From the NCBI RefSeq assembly GCF_900141785.1, contig NZ_FQYP01000014.1:23948-87947 (forward strand): a DNA stretch of 64,000 nucleotides, given 5' to 3'. Within the stretch, counting starts at the first letter, position 1. Each line of letters starts with the position of its first letter. This document shows, in pieces, positions 19,701-28,685 of this stretch. A program made the translations under genes and the position numbers. The notes beneath the pieces were generated by a model that saw only the letters and a list, made by a program, of their open reading frames with translations, was not told the DNA's origin and did not search any database. The DNA comes from Aquimarina spongiae. Its GTDB lineage: Bacteria > Bacteroidota > Bacteroidia > Flavobacteriales > Flavobacteriaceae.

Positions 19701-22700
19701 AAAATCTCCTGTAATCTTTACGGTATACGTACCGGCAGTTGTATACTCATGAGTAGCATTTGCCGTAAAACCAGTTTCAATAGTTCCATCTCCCCAATCT
19801 ACACTATAATCATATCCTGTACCAAAGGTTGGTATCGTAATAGACTCATTTGCTGTAGTGGTTTGCCAAGTAGTAACAAAGAAATCTGTAGCAGCGCAGC
19901 TTGCTCCTCCATCTGTAATTGTCCAATTATACAGTGCACTTGTTAATGTGTTTCTTGCTTCCTCTGCAAAGCAAAAAGTGGCACTGGCATCTAATGTTAC
20001 CCCTGTAGGAATTTGCGTTTCTCCTGTTTCTAAAGTTGCCCAACCGATAAGGGTTTTATCATAATTTTCTTCTGACATTCCTGCGTCTACCAGCATATTG
20101 CCCATAGCATTGGCTGCACTGATGTCCCAACTTCCTAAAGGTTGATTAAAGGACGAAGCACCAAAAAATAGATCATCGAAGGTGGTCACTTTACTGGTGT
20201 TCCAACTACTCAAATCTTGATTAAAAGCAGTTGCAGACTGAAACATAGCATTCATGGTTTCTACATTATCTACAGTCCAATCGCTAATTACTTCGTTGAA
20301 TATGCTACAGCTCTCAAACATTGAGCGAGTATCAGTAACAGCACTCATATCCCAATCACTCATTTTATCTTGTAGATCTTCTAAATTGGTACAGCCTTTG
20401 AACATACGTTGTGTAGAGTTTACTGATGATAAATCAGGAACATCATCGGCATTTAATCTAAGGTTAGCACAACCATTAAATGCATCTTCCATAGACGTCC
20501 AAGAATTCGGTCCCCATTGCTCAATGGTTTGAATGTTGTTACTCGCTGGATATCCATCAAAATTAAGACGATTGAAGTTTCCTAAAACACGCATGGTATA
20601 CGTTCCTGCATTTTCATAGGTATGATACGCTTCTTGGGTTTCAAAAGTAACAGTACCATCGCCCCAGTCCACCACAAAATCCAGTCCTGAGCCTACAACA
20701 GGAAGCGTAATAAATTCAAAATCCGTAGCGATATTCCATGTGGTAATAAAAAGGTCTTCATCTGGACATCCTAATCCTTCATCTTCAATACTCCAATTAT
20801 ACGGAGCATTTAGTAAGGTGTTTTTGGCATTTACTCCTAAACAATAGGTAGCATCAGCATCTAATGTGATATCACTTGGAATTTGCGTTTCTCCAGCTTC
20901 TAAAGTAGCCCAACCAATTAGCGTCTTATCATAATTTTCTTCGGACATGGAAGTAGATCGTAGCATCGACTCCATAGTTCTTGCGCTGCTGATATCCCAA
21001 GCCGATAAATCTTGATCAAAAGCTGTCGCCCCTATGAACATAAACTCAAAGGTAGTGGCTTGGCTTACATCCCAATTCGCAATACTGCTACTGTTAAATG
21101 CTATAGCATCTGTAAATGCCCAAGTAAATTCTTGAATACCACTGGTATCCCATCCAGAAAAATCAACGGGAAAATCTTTATCTAAAGAACTACATTGGGC
21201 AAACATATATGCAACAGAAGTAACATTTGATAAATCGGGGCTGTCTGTTGCTTTTACTTCTAAATTGGCACATCCTCTAAAAGCATCCTCCATAGAGGTC
21301 CATGTATTGCTTCCCCATTGTTCGATGGTTAGTATTTTGTTACTATCTGCATTGTCATTAAAACGTAATCGATTGTAGTTTCCTAAAATACGAATGGTAT
21401 AGGTACCTGAATTTGTATAGGTATGATACGCTTCTTCGGTCTCATTGGTGATAGTTCCATCCCCCCAATCTACTGTAAAATCAAGTCCGGTATCTGGAAT
21501 AGGGAATGATATCTCTTCATTATTAGAGTTAATTCGCCAGGTAGTGATAAAAGCATCAGCACAATCTAGTCCGGCATCAGAGATACTCCAGTCTAACCCA
21601 CCAGTATCAGTTAATGTGTTTCTCGCAGCTTCTCCTAAACAATAGGTTAAACCACTTGCTCCCAAATCAATTCCTGTTGGTATATCATCAATTCCATCGC
21701 TCAAATCTCCACTTGTATCTGTAGACCAACCCAATAATGTTGCATCATAATTTTGTTGCGATAACCCTGAGTTGCTTAACATGTTTGTCATGTTGGTCAC
21801 TTTACTGATATCCCAATTGCCTAAGGATTGATTGAAATTGGCAGCATTATTGAACATTAATAACATGTTTATGGGGCGGGTAGTATTTTCTCCAATATTC
21901 CAATTACCGAGATCTTGATTAAAGGAGGTTGCTCTTGCAAACATTTGTACAAAAACATGACCACTGCTTACATCCCAGTTTTTTATGGTTTCACTATTGA
22001 ATTTAGTAGCATTTAAGAAAGCAGCTCCAAAATTTGTAATACCACTAGTATCCCAATTTGAAAAATCCAAAGATGCAGAAGTTCCCAAGCTAGTACACTC
22101 ATAGAACATTCTTATGAGGGATTTAACATTACTTAAGTCAGGAGCATCTGAAGCTGTAACATCTATATTAGTACATCCATCAAAGGCATTAGTGAAACTT
22201 GTCCATGCGATATTTCCCCATTGCTTCACTTCTAAAATTTTGTCTTTATCTCCAGAATTATCAAAATAAATTCTAGGGAAATCGCCTTTAATTTTTACTG
22301 TATATATTCCTGGTGTATCAAATGTGTGAGAAGCATCTCCTGTTATATTGGTGTCTTCTGAACCATCTCCCCATGCAACGCTATAGCTATACCCACCTCC
22401 TGTGGTTGGAATAGTAATAGTTTCATCTGCAGCTATAGTTTGCCAAGTGGTTATAAAGCCTTCCTCAAAACCACAGTCTAAAATATCATCTGAAATTATC
22501 CAGCGATTAGGTTCATTGGTCAACGTTGTTCTCCTAGGTGCTGCGGAACAATACTTAAGCCCTAGTGCCCCAAGCTCAATATCAGTTGGTATATCATCAA
22601 TTCCATCACTCAAATTTCCGCTTGAATCTGTTGCCCATCCTAGTAGTGTTGCATCATAATTTTGTTGCGATAATCCCGAGTTATTTAACATATTACTCAT

Positions 22701-23435
22701 GTTAGTTACTTTACTGATATCCCAACTGCCTAAGGATTGATTGAAATTGGTAGCGTTATTGAACATTAATAACATGTTTCTGGTACCATTACTATTTTCT
22801 CCAATATTCCAATTACCAATATCTTGATTAAAGGAAGTTGCTCCTGAAAACATTTGCACAAAACCTCTAGCATTTCCCACATCCCAATTTTTTATAGTTT
22901 GACTATTGAATGCAGTAGCATTTTGGAAAGCACCTCCAAAAGCTACAATGCCGCTAGTATCCCAGTTTGAAAAATCTAAAGTTTCTGAGGTTCCCAAACT
23001 TGCACACCCATTGAATATTCTTATGAGAAATTGAACATTACTTAAGTCAGGAGCATCTGAAGCTGTAACATCTAAGTTAGTACATCCCTCAAATGCATCG
23101 GAGAAATTTGTCCATGCGATGTTTCCCCATTGATTTACTTCTATAATCTTGTCTTTATCTCCTGAATTATTAAAATAGATTCTAGGGAAATCACCTGTGA
23201 TAGTAACCGTATGCATTCCTGGATTAGCATATGTATGCGGCGCATCTCCAGTAAATCCTGTTTCTACGTTTCCATCTCCCCAATCTACGGTATAATTATA
23301 TCCAGATCCGGTTGTAGGTATGGTAATATTTTCATCTGCGGTTTTAGTTTCCCAGGTCGTGATAAATTCATTTTGGGCAAATCCAGCAGTACAAAAACTA
23401 ATAATAAAAAATAAGGTAATGTAAAAGTGTTTCAT
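16746..23435 (-). CDS. Giant BspA-like (DUF285) surface protein with PKD-type domains and T9SS sorting signal
   Basis: 2229 residues. A signal peptide (to FAQ) is followed by six units of about 270-340 residues beginning near residues 22, 326, 627, 894, 1184 and 1502. Each unit opens with FITTW, a PKD-like domain (VDWGDGT, HTY, GTYTV) and a DUF285 leucine-rich block rich in FNQDLSNWDISKV-like repeats, and closes with an ALNW-type linker (EEARNTLT, YNWxIxD, Cys). Two DUF5011-like Ig domains (ITLLGDNPQVIELGDNYVEL and ITLTGDNPQEISLGAGYTEL) lie near 1850-2000. The last ~75 residues (FRIAPNPTRGDVTLSV to TFKMVKQ) are a type A T9SS sorting domain. The protein is expected on the cell surface as an adhesin. 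A consensus promoter stands upstream and a FN3-like lipoprotein gene follows. Confidence 0.92.
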   Translation of the reverse strand: MKHFYITLFFIISFCTAGFAQNEFITTWETKTADENITIPTTGSGYNYTVDWGDGNVETGFTGDAPHTYANPGMHTVTITGDFPRIYFNNSGDKDKIIEVNQWGNIAWTNFSDAFEGCTNLDVTASDAPDLSNVQFLIRIFNGCASLGTSETLDFSNWDTSGIVAFGGAFQNATAFNSQTIKNWDVGNARGFVQMFSGATSFNQDIGNWNIGENSNGTRNMLLMFNNATNFNQSLGSWDISKVTNMSNMLNNSGLSQQNYDATLLGWATDSSGNLSDGIDDIPTDIELGALGLKYCSAAPRRTTLTNEPNRWIISDDILDCGFEEGFITTWQTIAADETITIPTTGGGYSYSVAWGDGSEDTNITGDASHTFDTPGIYTVKIKGDFPRIYFDNSGDKDKILEVKQWGNIAWTSFTNAFDGCTNIDVTASDAPDLSNVKSLIRMFYECTSLGTSASLDFSNWDTSGITNFGAAFLNATKFNSETIKNWDVSSGHVFVQMFARATSFNQDLGNWNIGENTTRPINMLLMFNNAANFNQSLGNWDISKVTNMTNMLSNSGLSQQNYDATLLGWSTDTSGDLSDGIDDIPTGIDLGASGLTYCLGEAARNTLTDTGGLDWSISDAGLDCADAFITTWRINSNNEEISFPIPDTGLDFTVDWGDGTITNETEEAYHTYTNSGTYTIRILGNYNRLRFNDNADSNKILTIEQWGSNTWTSMEDAFRGCANLEVKATDSPDLSNVTSVAYMFAQCSSLDKDFPVDFSGWDTSGIQEFTWAFTDAIAFNSSSIANWDVSQATTFEFMFIGATAFDQDLSAWDISSARTMESMLRSTSMSEENYDKTLIGWATLEAGETQIPSDITLDADATYCLGVNAKNTLLNAPYNWSIEDEGLGCPDEDLFITTWNIATDFEFITLPVVGSGLDFVVDWGDGTVTFETQEAYHTYENAGTYTMRVLGNFNRLNFDGYPASNNIQTIEQWGPNSWTSMEDAFNGCANLRLNADDVPDLSSVNSTQRMFKGCTNLEDLQDKMSDWDMSAVTDTRSMFESCSIFNEVISDWTVDNVETMNAMFQSATAFNQDLSSWNTSKVTTFDDLFFGASSFNQPLGSWDISAANAMGNMLVDAGMSEENYDKTLIGWATLETGETQIPTGVTLDASATFCFAEEARNTLTSALYNWTITDGGASCAATDFFVTTWQTTTANESITIPTFGTGYDYSVDWGDGTIETGFTANATHEYTTAGTYTVKITGDFPRIRFNLSGADNRSKIQTIEQWGTQQWDTFSNGFDGCINLKLNAEDTPDLSQATQLSSMFEGCTNFEDLKDRMGSWDVSTIERIDSMFTSCSIFNEDISAWTFTNLLRSDSVFEEALAFNQNISNWNMATVTDMAFMFYNATAFDQPVGNWEVSLVQEMEELFFGASSFDQDLSNWDISSVTSMAGIFTGAGLSQTNYDSLLIEWATLTAGEMQIPVGLTLDADVAHCLSVDAVNTLTSMPYNWTINDLGNSCPEDAFITSWLLEDNDRITIRTSGGYSYNYTIDWGDGTKDTNVTTTISHDYTTAGTYKVSITGEFPRFTLFIRGFGTLRTKIQTIEQWGNIQWRDFRNSFNDCENLKLNADDTPDLSQVTDLSSMFESCTNFEDLKDQIGNWDMTTIHNIDSMFEEGTIFNENIGDWTFTVLENTDSTFKEATSFNQNISGWNVSTVLDFTEMFQGATSFNQPIGSWALGNADYLSAMFRYATAFNQDLSSWDVSNSDDIRNMFEGASSFDQDLSGWDISNVSFLNDFFIGTAMSQENYDATLIGWTTLEAGETQIPTGLTLNADATYCLAEEARNTLTGSLYNWIINDGGRGCIDPVITLLGDNPQVIELGDNYVELGAEVTYGAVLTINTASVNTNQVGSYMVTYDAINNVSGTSAPQVIRTVDVVDTTAPIITLTGDNPQEISLGAGYTELGATADDGSTVMIDAIDFVDAVGSYTIRYNATDASGNRAMEVTRTVNVIDTCPLSNLPTNNFTITTTSETCEAKDNGTLTITAATALEYRTTINGVDHSFTSSLAIDNLPPGTYPICITVEGFANCEQCFEAVIAAAESLSGATSVQNDTTGTKMQVEITTGTPPYTVTINDEVIGTFANNNFAIEVNHGDQVAVSSSLECEGKLSSKVNLFDSFRIAPNPTRGDVTLSVPDSVSGAMTISIYNSIGVVVSSGEYDMSSGQVVLPTANLPQGIYLISIADGGTFKMVKQ

Positions 23436-23528
23436 AAGGGGCCTTTTAAATTATAGATAATAAGAATACTGTTGATTTTGAATATGGGGCACTAACTTAT
23501 TGCCCTACTATTCTGTAAAAATCAGGTG

Positions 23529-23558
23529 CAAAATTAAGATAACTTTAAGATGACCAAA
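23529..23558 (-). promoter_or_regulatory. Promoter of the BspA-like protein/lipoprotein operon
   Basis: On the minus strand TTTG (23558-23555) and TAATTTTG (23536-23529) are separated by 18 bases, a full match to the flavobacterial promoter consensus. The -7 box lies about 94 bases before the ATG at 23435. Confidence 0.65.
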
Positions 23559-23611
23559 GGATTAGGGGGTTGCAAAGGGGTTGCAACCACTATTTTTGAT
23601 GTGGTTACGTT

Positions 23612-25255
23612 TTATTTTTCGTTTTTTATATACGCAATAATATCTTCTTTAGAATCGACACCTATCTTTTTACGAATACGAGAACGGGAGGATTTTATAG
23701 CAGAGACTGTGGTGTTTTGTAGTTTACTTATCTCAGTAGAATTAAGTCCCAAAGTCATTAGACAAAGTAACTCTTTTTCCTTTTCCTTTAACTGGGTGTA
23801 TTGTTTATCCAGAATCACCTTAAAATCCAAACTCACTTTATTGAGATAGGATTGCAAATCGGTCGTTGTTTTTTTGGTGGCTTTTTCTGAAAGTAAAGAA
23901 GCAGATAGCGAGTGTAACGCCATAATGCGTTCTTTTTCATTTTCTAACTGTATAATTTCGCGTATTTCGCCAAGGGTTTTATTGAGTATTTCCTGGCGTA
24001 ACGAATTATCCACCACTGCTTTTGTTAACTCTTTTTCTCTAGTGACCAATGCCAATTCTGCTTTGACTTTCTCTAACTGCTCTTGTTCTAATTTGTTTTT
24101 GGACAACGCAAGCCGATGTTTTGCATTTTTTCGGGTCAACCAAAAAATAATACTTCCCAAAACTAACGCTATAGCAAATAAGATCAGGTATAATTGTTTT
24201 TTTGCCGTCTCGTTTTCTAACTGTAATTGATCTGCCTGTTTTTCTTTTTCAAATTTGTAATTAAGCTCTAATGCTGTAATGCGTTTTGCTTTTTCAATAT
24301 CATTTATAGAATCATTGTAAGCTTTATACATTTTATAATCCTGCAAGGCTTGCTCATAATCCTTTCTGGTCTCGTTAAGGTTACTTCTGCTATAATACTG
24401 TTTTACCAAATGCTCTTTTTGCTTTAGTGTTTTGGCCACAGCTATGGCACTATCCAAATAAGGTAACGCCTGATCATACTCTTTGAGTGCGTTATACAAT
24501 ACTGCTACATTGAGATAACTGACACTTAATTCATTTTGATCCAGGAAATCTTTTGAGAGTCCAACATTCTCTTTATAAATTGCGATGGACTTATCAAATT
24601 CTTTATTACTGTAGTAGATCGCGGCCAAACTACCATTGGCCTTAGCCAATCTTTCTTTGGAACAAGGCAATGATTTTGCTTTCAATACATGAAAAAGCGC
24701 AGAATCATTCTGCTTATTAGCATAGTATACTGTTCCCAACATTTGATAAGATAAAGCAAGGGCATTTACATCTGTCCCCTTCTTTTTTATTGCAATGGCT
24801 CTTTTGAGATAACGTTTTGCTTTTTCAAATTCCTTTTGGCGCCGATAAAACATTCCTAAATTATGCAATGTCAAACCAATACTTATGGAGTCTTGAATAG
24901 ACTCACTAATATCTAGCGCTTTTAAATAGTTGACCAATGCGTCTTCTGCATTACTTTGCTTACTATCTAATATCCCCAAATAGTTGAGTGCTTCTGCTTC
25001 ACTCTTTTGATAATAATACCCTTTATCATTCTTAGTTTCCAGAAAACCTAAAACCTCATTAATGATGAATCTTGAAGTATCCACATCAAAACGATGCATT
25101 TGTTTGACCAGTTCAATTTTATAACCTATTCGAGCAGAGTCGGTAGTCGCTTTTTGAATTTTATATTTTAAATCGCCAACAAGACTATCATGAGATTGTG
25201 AACAAACGGTACAGGATACTAATACGGCACTTATATATGTGAGAATTGTTTTCAA
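23612..25255 (-). CDS. TPR-repeat transmembrane regulator with LuxR-type HTH output
   Basis: 547 residues from a TTG at 25255. The longest frame starts at an ATG at 25339, but a consensus promoter (25291-25323) lies inside that extension. The TTG gives a proper signal peptide (MKTILTYISAVLVSC, with CTVC next), so it is preferred. About ten TPR units fill residues 40-330. One transmembrane helix (LYLILFAIALVLGSIIFWL) and a coiled coil follow, then a LuxR-type HTH at the C-terminus (LCLMTLGLNSTEISKLQNTT). This layout is common in Bacteroidota: an extracytoplasmic TPR sensor linked to a cytoplasmic DNA-binding domain. Its place just upstream of the surface-protein operon suggests it controls it. 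Confidence 0.82.
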   Translation of the reverse strand: MKTILTYISAVLVSCTVCSQSHDSLVGDLKYKIQKATTDSARIGYKIELVKQMHRFDVDTSRFIINEVLGFLETKNDKGYYYQKSEAEALNYLGILDSKQSNAEDALVNYLKALDISESIQDSISIGLTLHNLGMFYRRQKEFEKAKRYLKRAIAIKKKGTDVNALALSYQMLGTVYYANKQNDSALFHVLKAKSLPCSKERLAKANGSLAAIYYSNKEFDKSIAIYKENVGLSKDFLDQNELSVSYLNVAVLYNALKEYDQALPYLDSAIAVAKTLKQKEHLVKQYYSRSNLNETRKDYEQALQDYKMYKAYNDSINDIEKAKRITALELNYKFEKEKQADQLQLENETAKKQLYLILFAIALVLGSIIFWLTRKNAKHRLALSKNKLEQEQLEKVKAELALVTREKELTKAVVDNSLRQEILNKTLGEIREIIQLENEKERIMALHSLSASLLSEKATKKTTTDLQSYLNKVSLDFKVILDKQYTQLKEKEKELLCLMTLGLNSTEISKLQNTTVSAIKSSRSRIRKKIGVDSKEDIIAYIKNEK

Positions 25256-25290
25256 TAGATGGTTTTTTGGGCAATACGTTGGTTTTATCT

Positions 25291-25323
25291 CAAAAATACA
25301 AGATAATATCTTTGCAACCGCAA
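25291..25323 (-). promoter_or_regulatory. Promoter that decides the start of the TPR-LuxR regulator
   Basis: Minus strand TTG (25323-25321), 22 bases, then TATTTTTG (25298-25291). Transcription would begin near 25285, downstream of the ATG at 25339 and upstream of the TTG start at 25255. Confidence 0.5.
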
Positions 25324-25462
25324 TGAAACCTTTTTGCAACCCTTTTGCAACCCCGGAGCAAAATCGAATACTTATTCATAGTTGTCTTTGAATTTATCAA
25401 ACAAGACAGCATTACATGCTTATATTTTTTTGAAAACCCTTTAAACTTATTTTACTTTAAAT

Positions 25463-25492
25463 GAAAACCACCCAATAAATTAGGTGGTTTTC
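25463..25492. terminator. Bidirectional-type hairpin after the fibre-like T9SS protein gene
   Basis: GAAAACCACC (25463-25472) and GGTGGTTTTC (25483-25492) form a perfect 10-base stem with a 10-base loop. It lies 60 bases after the minus-strand stop at 25552. The T-rich 3' arm gives a short U tract on either strand. Confidence 0.55.
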
Positions 25493-25551
25493 GGCGTAAA
25501 CAAATCGACTATAGCCCCCTGCCATAGTTTATTTTCAAGATGAGTTTGTGT

Positions 25552-27534
25552 TTACTGTATCACCATCTTTTTTGTATCTATTTTTCTACTACCTACATAC
25601 ATGGTATAGAAATAGGTTCCTACGGCTAACCCTTCGCTATTGATATAGAGTTCACCATCACCAGTTTTTGTAAGTGCTATTTTAGAGAATACTTGCCCTA
25701 GCATATCACTAAACACAATCGTTGCATTAGTAATCCCATCAGGTAGGTAATACTTGATCGTTGTGGTTCCGTTAAACGGATTAGGAATATTCTGGTATAA
25801 CACAGGCACATTACTTCTATTAGTTGGGTTTTGTGTATTCCCAGAGTTTTGTTCTAATGCTTCAATTCGGCTAATCAGATCCTCAATCAATGCTTGTTGT
25901 GTTTGGTTTTCTGAAATCAAATCTGCTATTTCATCCTGAGCATCGATCAAATCACTTTCTAACGGTAGCATGAGCGGTGCCAAATCCACAGTAACCGAAT
26001 TTCCATCTTGTATCTCGATAGTAAGATCACTCCCATTCAAGTTTGCTGCTGTTAGATCCTGATTATCCGTATTTACATACCCTGAAAAATCCACTGTATT
26101 TCCTCCCGAGATGCTCAATACATTAGAACTCAAGTTTAAAGTCTGATTATCCGTTCCTGTTCCGTCTTGCAACACCGATAAATCGATACTATTCCCTCCT
26201 GAAATTTCTAACTTCGTATTGGTTAACGTTAGAGTTTGCTCATCGGTATTATCCTGATACTTAGAGAGGTCTACGGCAGTTCCATCGTTGGTTAAACTCA
26301 GCGTATTACCACTAAGTTCTAAATCCTGCGCATCCGTATTGTCTAAATATTTGGATAGATCTACCGTTGTTGCATCATTCGTCAAACTCAAGGTATTTGT
26401 GGTAAGCTCCAGGTCCTGTGCATCAGTATTATCCAGATAATCCGATAGGTCGATGGTGTTTGTCCCACCAGAGATACTCAATTCGTTAGTATTCAAGGCC
26501 AACTCTTGTGCATCCGTATTATCCAAATACTTCGCAAGATCTACGGTCTGAGTAGCTTCTCCATCTCTTTCTAACGATAACTCTAGAGTGTTTCCATCCA
26601 ATTCAAAAACATCTATGGTTTGATTATCAGTATTGTCCAAGTATTTAGCAAGATCAACGGTGGTAGCATCATTGGTTAAACTCAAGGTATTGTCTGACAA
26701 CTCAAGATCTTGGGCATCGGTATCAGTAACCCATGCTGTACCATTCCATAGATATAGGTTATTCTCTTCGGTATCGTATACCATCATTCCATTCTCGTCG
26801 GTATCCAGACTGGCACCAAAAGTGGTTCGTTGATCCGTAGTCATTCTATTGATCAAAAGTCCCTGGTCGGTTGCTTTCAAATGTATAGAAGCCTCAGAAT
26901 TGATATTTGGAAATGTGTTACCAGTAAATCCAATACCAACATTACCATCTTCTCCTATAGCAAAAGTATTACTAGGCGTATTGGGCTCTATTTTGAAAGG
27001 TAATTTGCTCCCATTAGTTACATCTCTAATAAAAAAGTTAGCTTCGTTTCCGGCAATATCCCAAAGTTGTGTACCAAATCCTCCGTTTTGCCCTAAACGT
27101 ATTGTTGGAGTATCATTATCCAAAATACTAAGTTCTATAGTTCCCGGGCTACTGGTTCCAATACCAATATTTCCATTATCTGCAATTCGAAACGCATTAT
27201 TGGGAGCACCTGCATCAATCCTAAATGGTCTCTTGTTTCCTGTGGCATCATCTATCGCAAAATAGCTGTCTCCACCATTACTAGTATCATTAAATGTAAA
27301 GCGCCAGTCATTTGCTGGAAATGAACCACTAGAAGTATCATCAAAATACATTCTTAGGTTATTTTCTGTCATCACAAAGGTATCAGACCCAAAAGTGTAA
27401 CCATTCGAAGCGTCGCCACCAATTTGCATAGATCCTTTGGCAATCACATCTCCATTAAAGAATTGATTTTGTGCAATTATTGACGAAATAGAAAAACTAA
27501 ACAAGAAGAAAATTAAGGGTAGTTGTTTTTTCAT
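25552..27534 (-). CDS. Repetitive fibre-like surface protein with T9SS sorting domain
   Basis: 660 residues. A signal peptide ends in IIAQ. Residues ~25-265 resemble the tail-fibre/autotransporter head-type proteins of Bacteroidota (GNVGIGFTG, NGMMVYDTEENNLYLWNGTA). Residues ~269-520 are eight short repeats of the form DNTDAQDLELTTNTLSL with T-x-VDLSKYL between them. A coiled coil follows (LIDAQDEIADLISENQTQQ), and the C-terminal ~85 residues (LYQNIPNPFNGTTTIKYYL to KKMVIQ) are a T9SS type A sorting domain. The repeats and coiled coil suggest an elongated, possibly trimeric stalk exported to the surface. The ligand is unknown. Confidence 0.85.
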   Translation of the reverse strand: MKKQLPLIFFLFSFSISSIIAQNQFFNGDVIAKGSMQIGGDASNGYTFGSDTFVMTENNLRMYFDDTSSGSFPANDWRFTFNDTSNGGDSYFAIDDATGNKRPFRIDAGAPNNAFRIADNGNIGIGTSSPGTIELSILDNDTPTIRLGQNGGFGTQLWDIAGNEANFFIRDVTNGSKLPFKIEPNTPSNTFAIGEDGNVGIGFTGNTFPNINSEASIHLKATDQGLLINRMTTDQRTTFGASLDTDENGMMVYDTEENNLYLWNGTAWVTDTDAQDLELSDNTLSLTNDATTVDLAKYLDNTDNQTIDVFELDGNTLELSLERDGEATQTVDLAKYLDNTDAQELALNTNELSISGGTNTIDLSDYLDNTDAQDLELTTNTLSLTNDATTVDLSKYLDNTDAQDLELSGNTLSLTNDGTAVDLSKYQDNTDEQTLTLTNTKLEISGGNSIDLSVLQDGTGTDNQTLNLSSNVLSISGGNTVDFSGYVNTDNQDLTAANLNGSDLTIEIQDGNSVTVDLAPLMLPLESDLIDAQDEIADLISENQTQQALIEDLISRIEALEQNSGNTQNPTNRSNVPVLYQNIPNPFNGTTTIKYYLPDGITNATIVFSDMLGQVFSKIALTKTGDGELYINSEGLAVGTYFYTMYVGSRKIDTKKMVIQ

Positions 27535-27743
27535 TTATTAAGGGGTTTTTGAACAATTTATTTACGCGGCAAAGCTAAAAATCCACCCCAAATCAGGGTA
27601 TAGGTAACCCTACGTATTTATGTACGTATACAAACCAATGACATGTAGAGAAATCTTAAATTTTTCAAAAATTATAGGAAGATATCCTGTTATCCCGACC
27701 GAAGCTTGTAAATTCGGTATTTTTGCAGACTAACATACCAATA

Positions 27744-28685
27744 ATGAAGATTCTTCACCTAGATACTAATCACCCATTACTCATTGATCAACTTACAGAA
27801 GCAGGCTTTCATAATGAAGAGGATTATACCTCATCCAAAACCGAGGTAGAAGCTAAAATTGCGAATTACGATGGTATTGTAATCCGTAGTCGCTTTGCTA
27901 TTGATCAATCGTTTTTGGGTAATGCTAAAAACCTAAAATTTATTGGTCGCGTTGGAGCTGGTTTAGAAAATATTGATACCGATTATGCGGCAAAAAAAGG
28001 AATCCAACTTTTTAATGCTCCCGAAGGGAATCGAAATGCTGTGGGTGAGCATGCTCTGGGAATGATATTGTCTTTATTCAATAAACTAAATCAAGCCAAT
28101 CAGAGCGTTAGAGATGGAAAATGGTTACGAGAAGAGCATCGCGGTATTGAGTTAGACGGAAAAACGGTAGGGATTATTGGTTACGGAAACATGGGGCGCG
28201 CCTTTGCCAGAAAGTTAAGAGGGTTTACCGTAGAAGTCATTTGCTATGACATTAAAAACGATGTAGAAAATAGTGATGCTACGCAGGTGGAACTCGAAGA
28301 ACTTTTTGAAAAAACCGATGTTTTGAGTTTACACACTCCAGAAACCCCACAAACTATTGGTATGATCAACAAAGCATTTATCGATAAATTCAAAAAGCCA
28401 TTTTGGTTGATCAATACCGCCAGAGGGAAAAGTGTAGTTACCGAAGATCTGGTAGATGCCTTGCAAAACAAACAAATTCTGGGCGCTGGCTTGGATGTAT
28501 TAGAGTATGAAAAATCCTCGTTCGAGAATCTATTTACTTCTAAAAAAGAAATGCCAGAGGCGTTGCAAGCACTGATGCAACTAGACAACGTCCTTCTGTC
28601 CCCACATGTTGCCGGTTGGACTGTTGAATCTAAGGAAAAGCTGGCGCAAACCATCGTTGACAAAATAAAAGCTCAATTTTGCTAA
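27744..28685 (+). CDS. D-2-hydroxyacid dehydrogenase (phosphoglycerate dehydrogenase-like)
   Basis: 313 residues from the ATG at 27744; the longer frame from a TTG at 27723 overlaps a TATTTTTG -7 box (27718-27725). The NAD-binding motif is GIIGYGNMGRAFARKL. The catalytic set is present: Arg in NTARGKSVV, Glu in DVLEYEK, and His in SPHVAGW. These enzymes interconvert 2-hydroxy and 2-keto acids with NAD(H). It lacks the C-terminal ACT domain of classical SerA, so the substrate is open: 3-phosphoglycerate, glyoxylate or another 2-keto acid. Its stop overlaps the next gene by seven bases. Confidence 0.88.
   Translation: MKILHLDTNHPLLIDQLTEAGFHNEEDYTSSKTEVEAKIANYDGIVIRSRFAIDQSFLGNAKNLKFIGRVGAGLENIDTDYAAKKGIQLFNAPEGNRNAVGEHALGMILSLFNKLNQANQSVRDGKWLREEHRGIELDGKTVGIIGYGNMGRAFARKLRGFTVEVICYDIKNDVENSDATQVELEELFEKTDVLSLHTPETPQTIGMINKAFIDKFKKPFWLINTARGKSVVTEDLVDALQNKQILGAGLDVLEYEKSSFENLFTSKKEMPEALQALMQLDNVLLSPHVAGWTVESKEKLAQTIVDKIKAQFC

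Noticed and set aside
19387..20064. Several open frames of 70-120 codons on the plus strand inside 17300-23500
   Set aside because: They recur at the same place in each repeat unit of the minus-strand BspA-like gene and have no independent similarity; they are shadows of the repeats.
16746..23435. Regularly spaced similar words suggesting a CRISPR array or tandem satellite
   Set aside because: The spacing is about 900 bases and falls in one open reading frame; it reflects protein-domain repeats.
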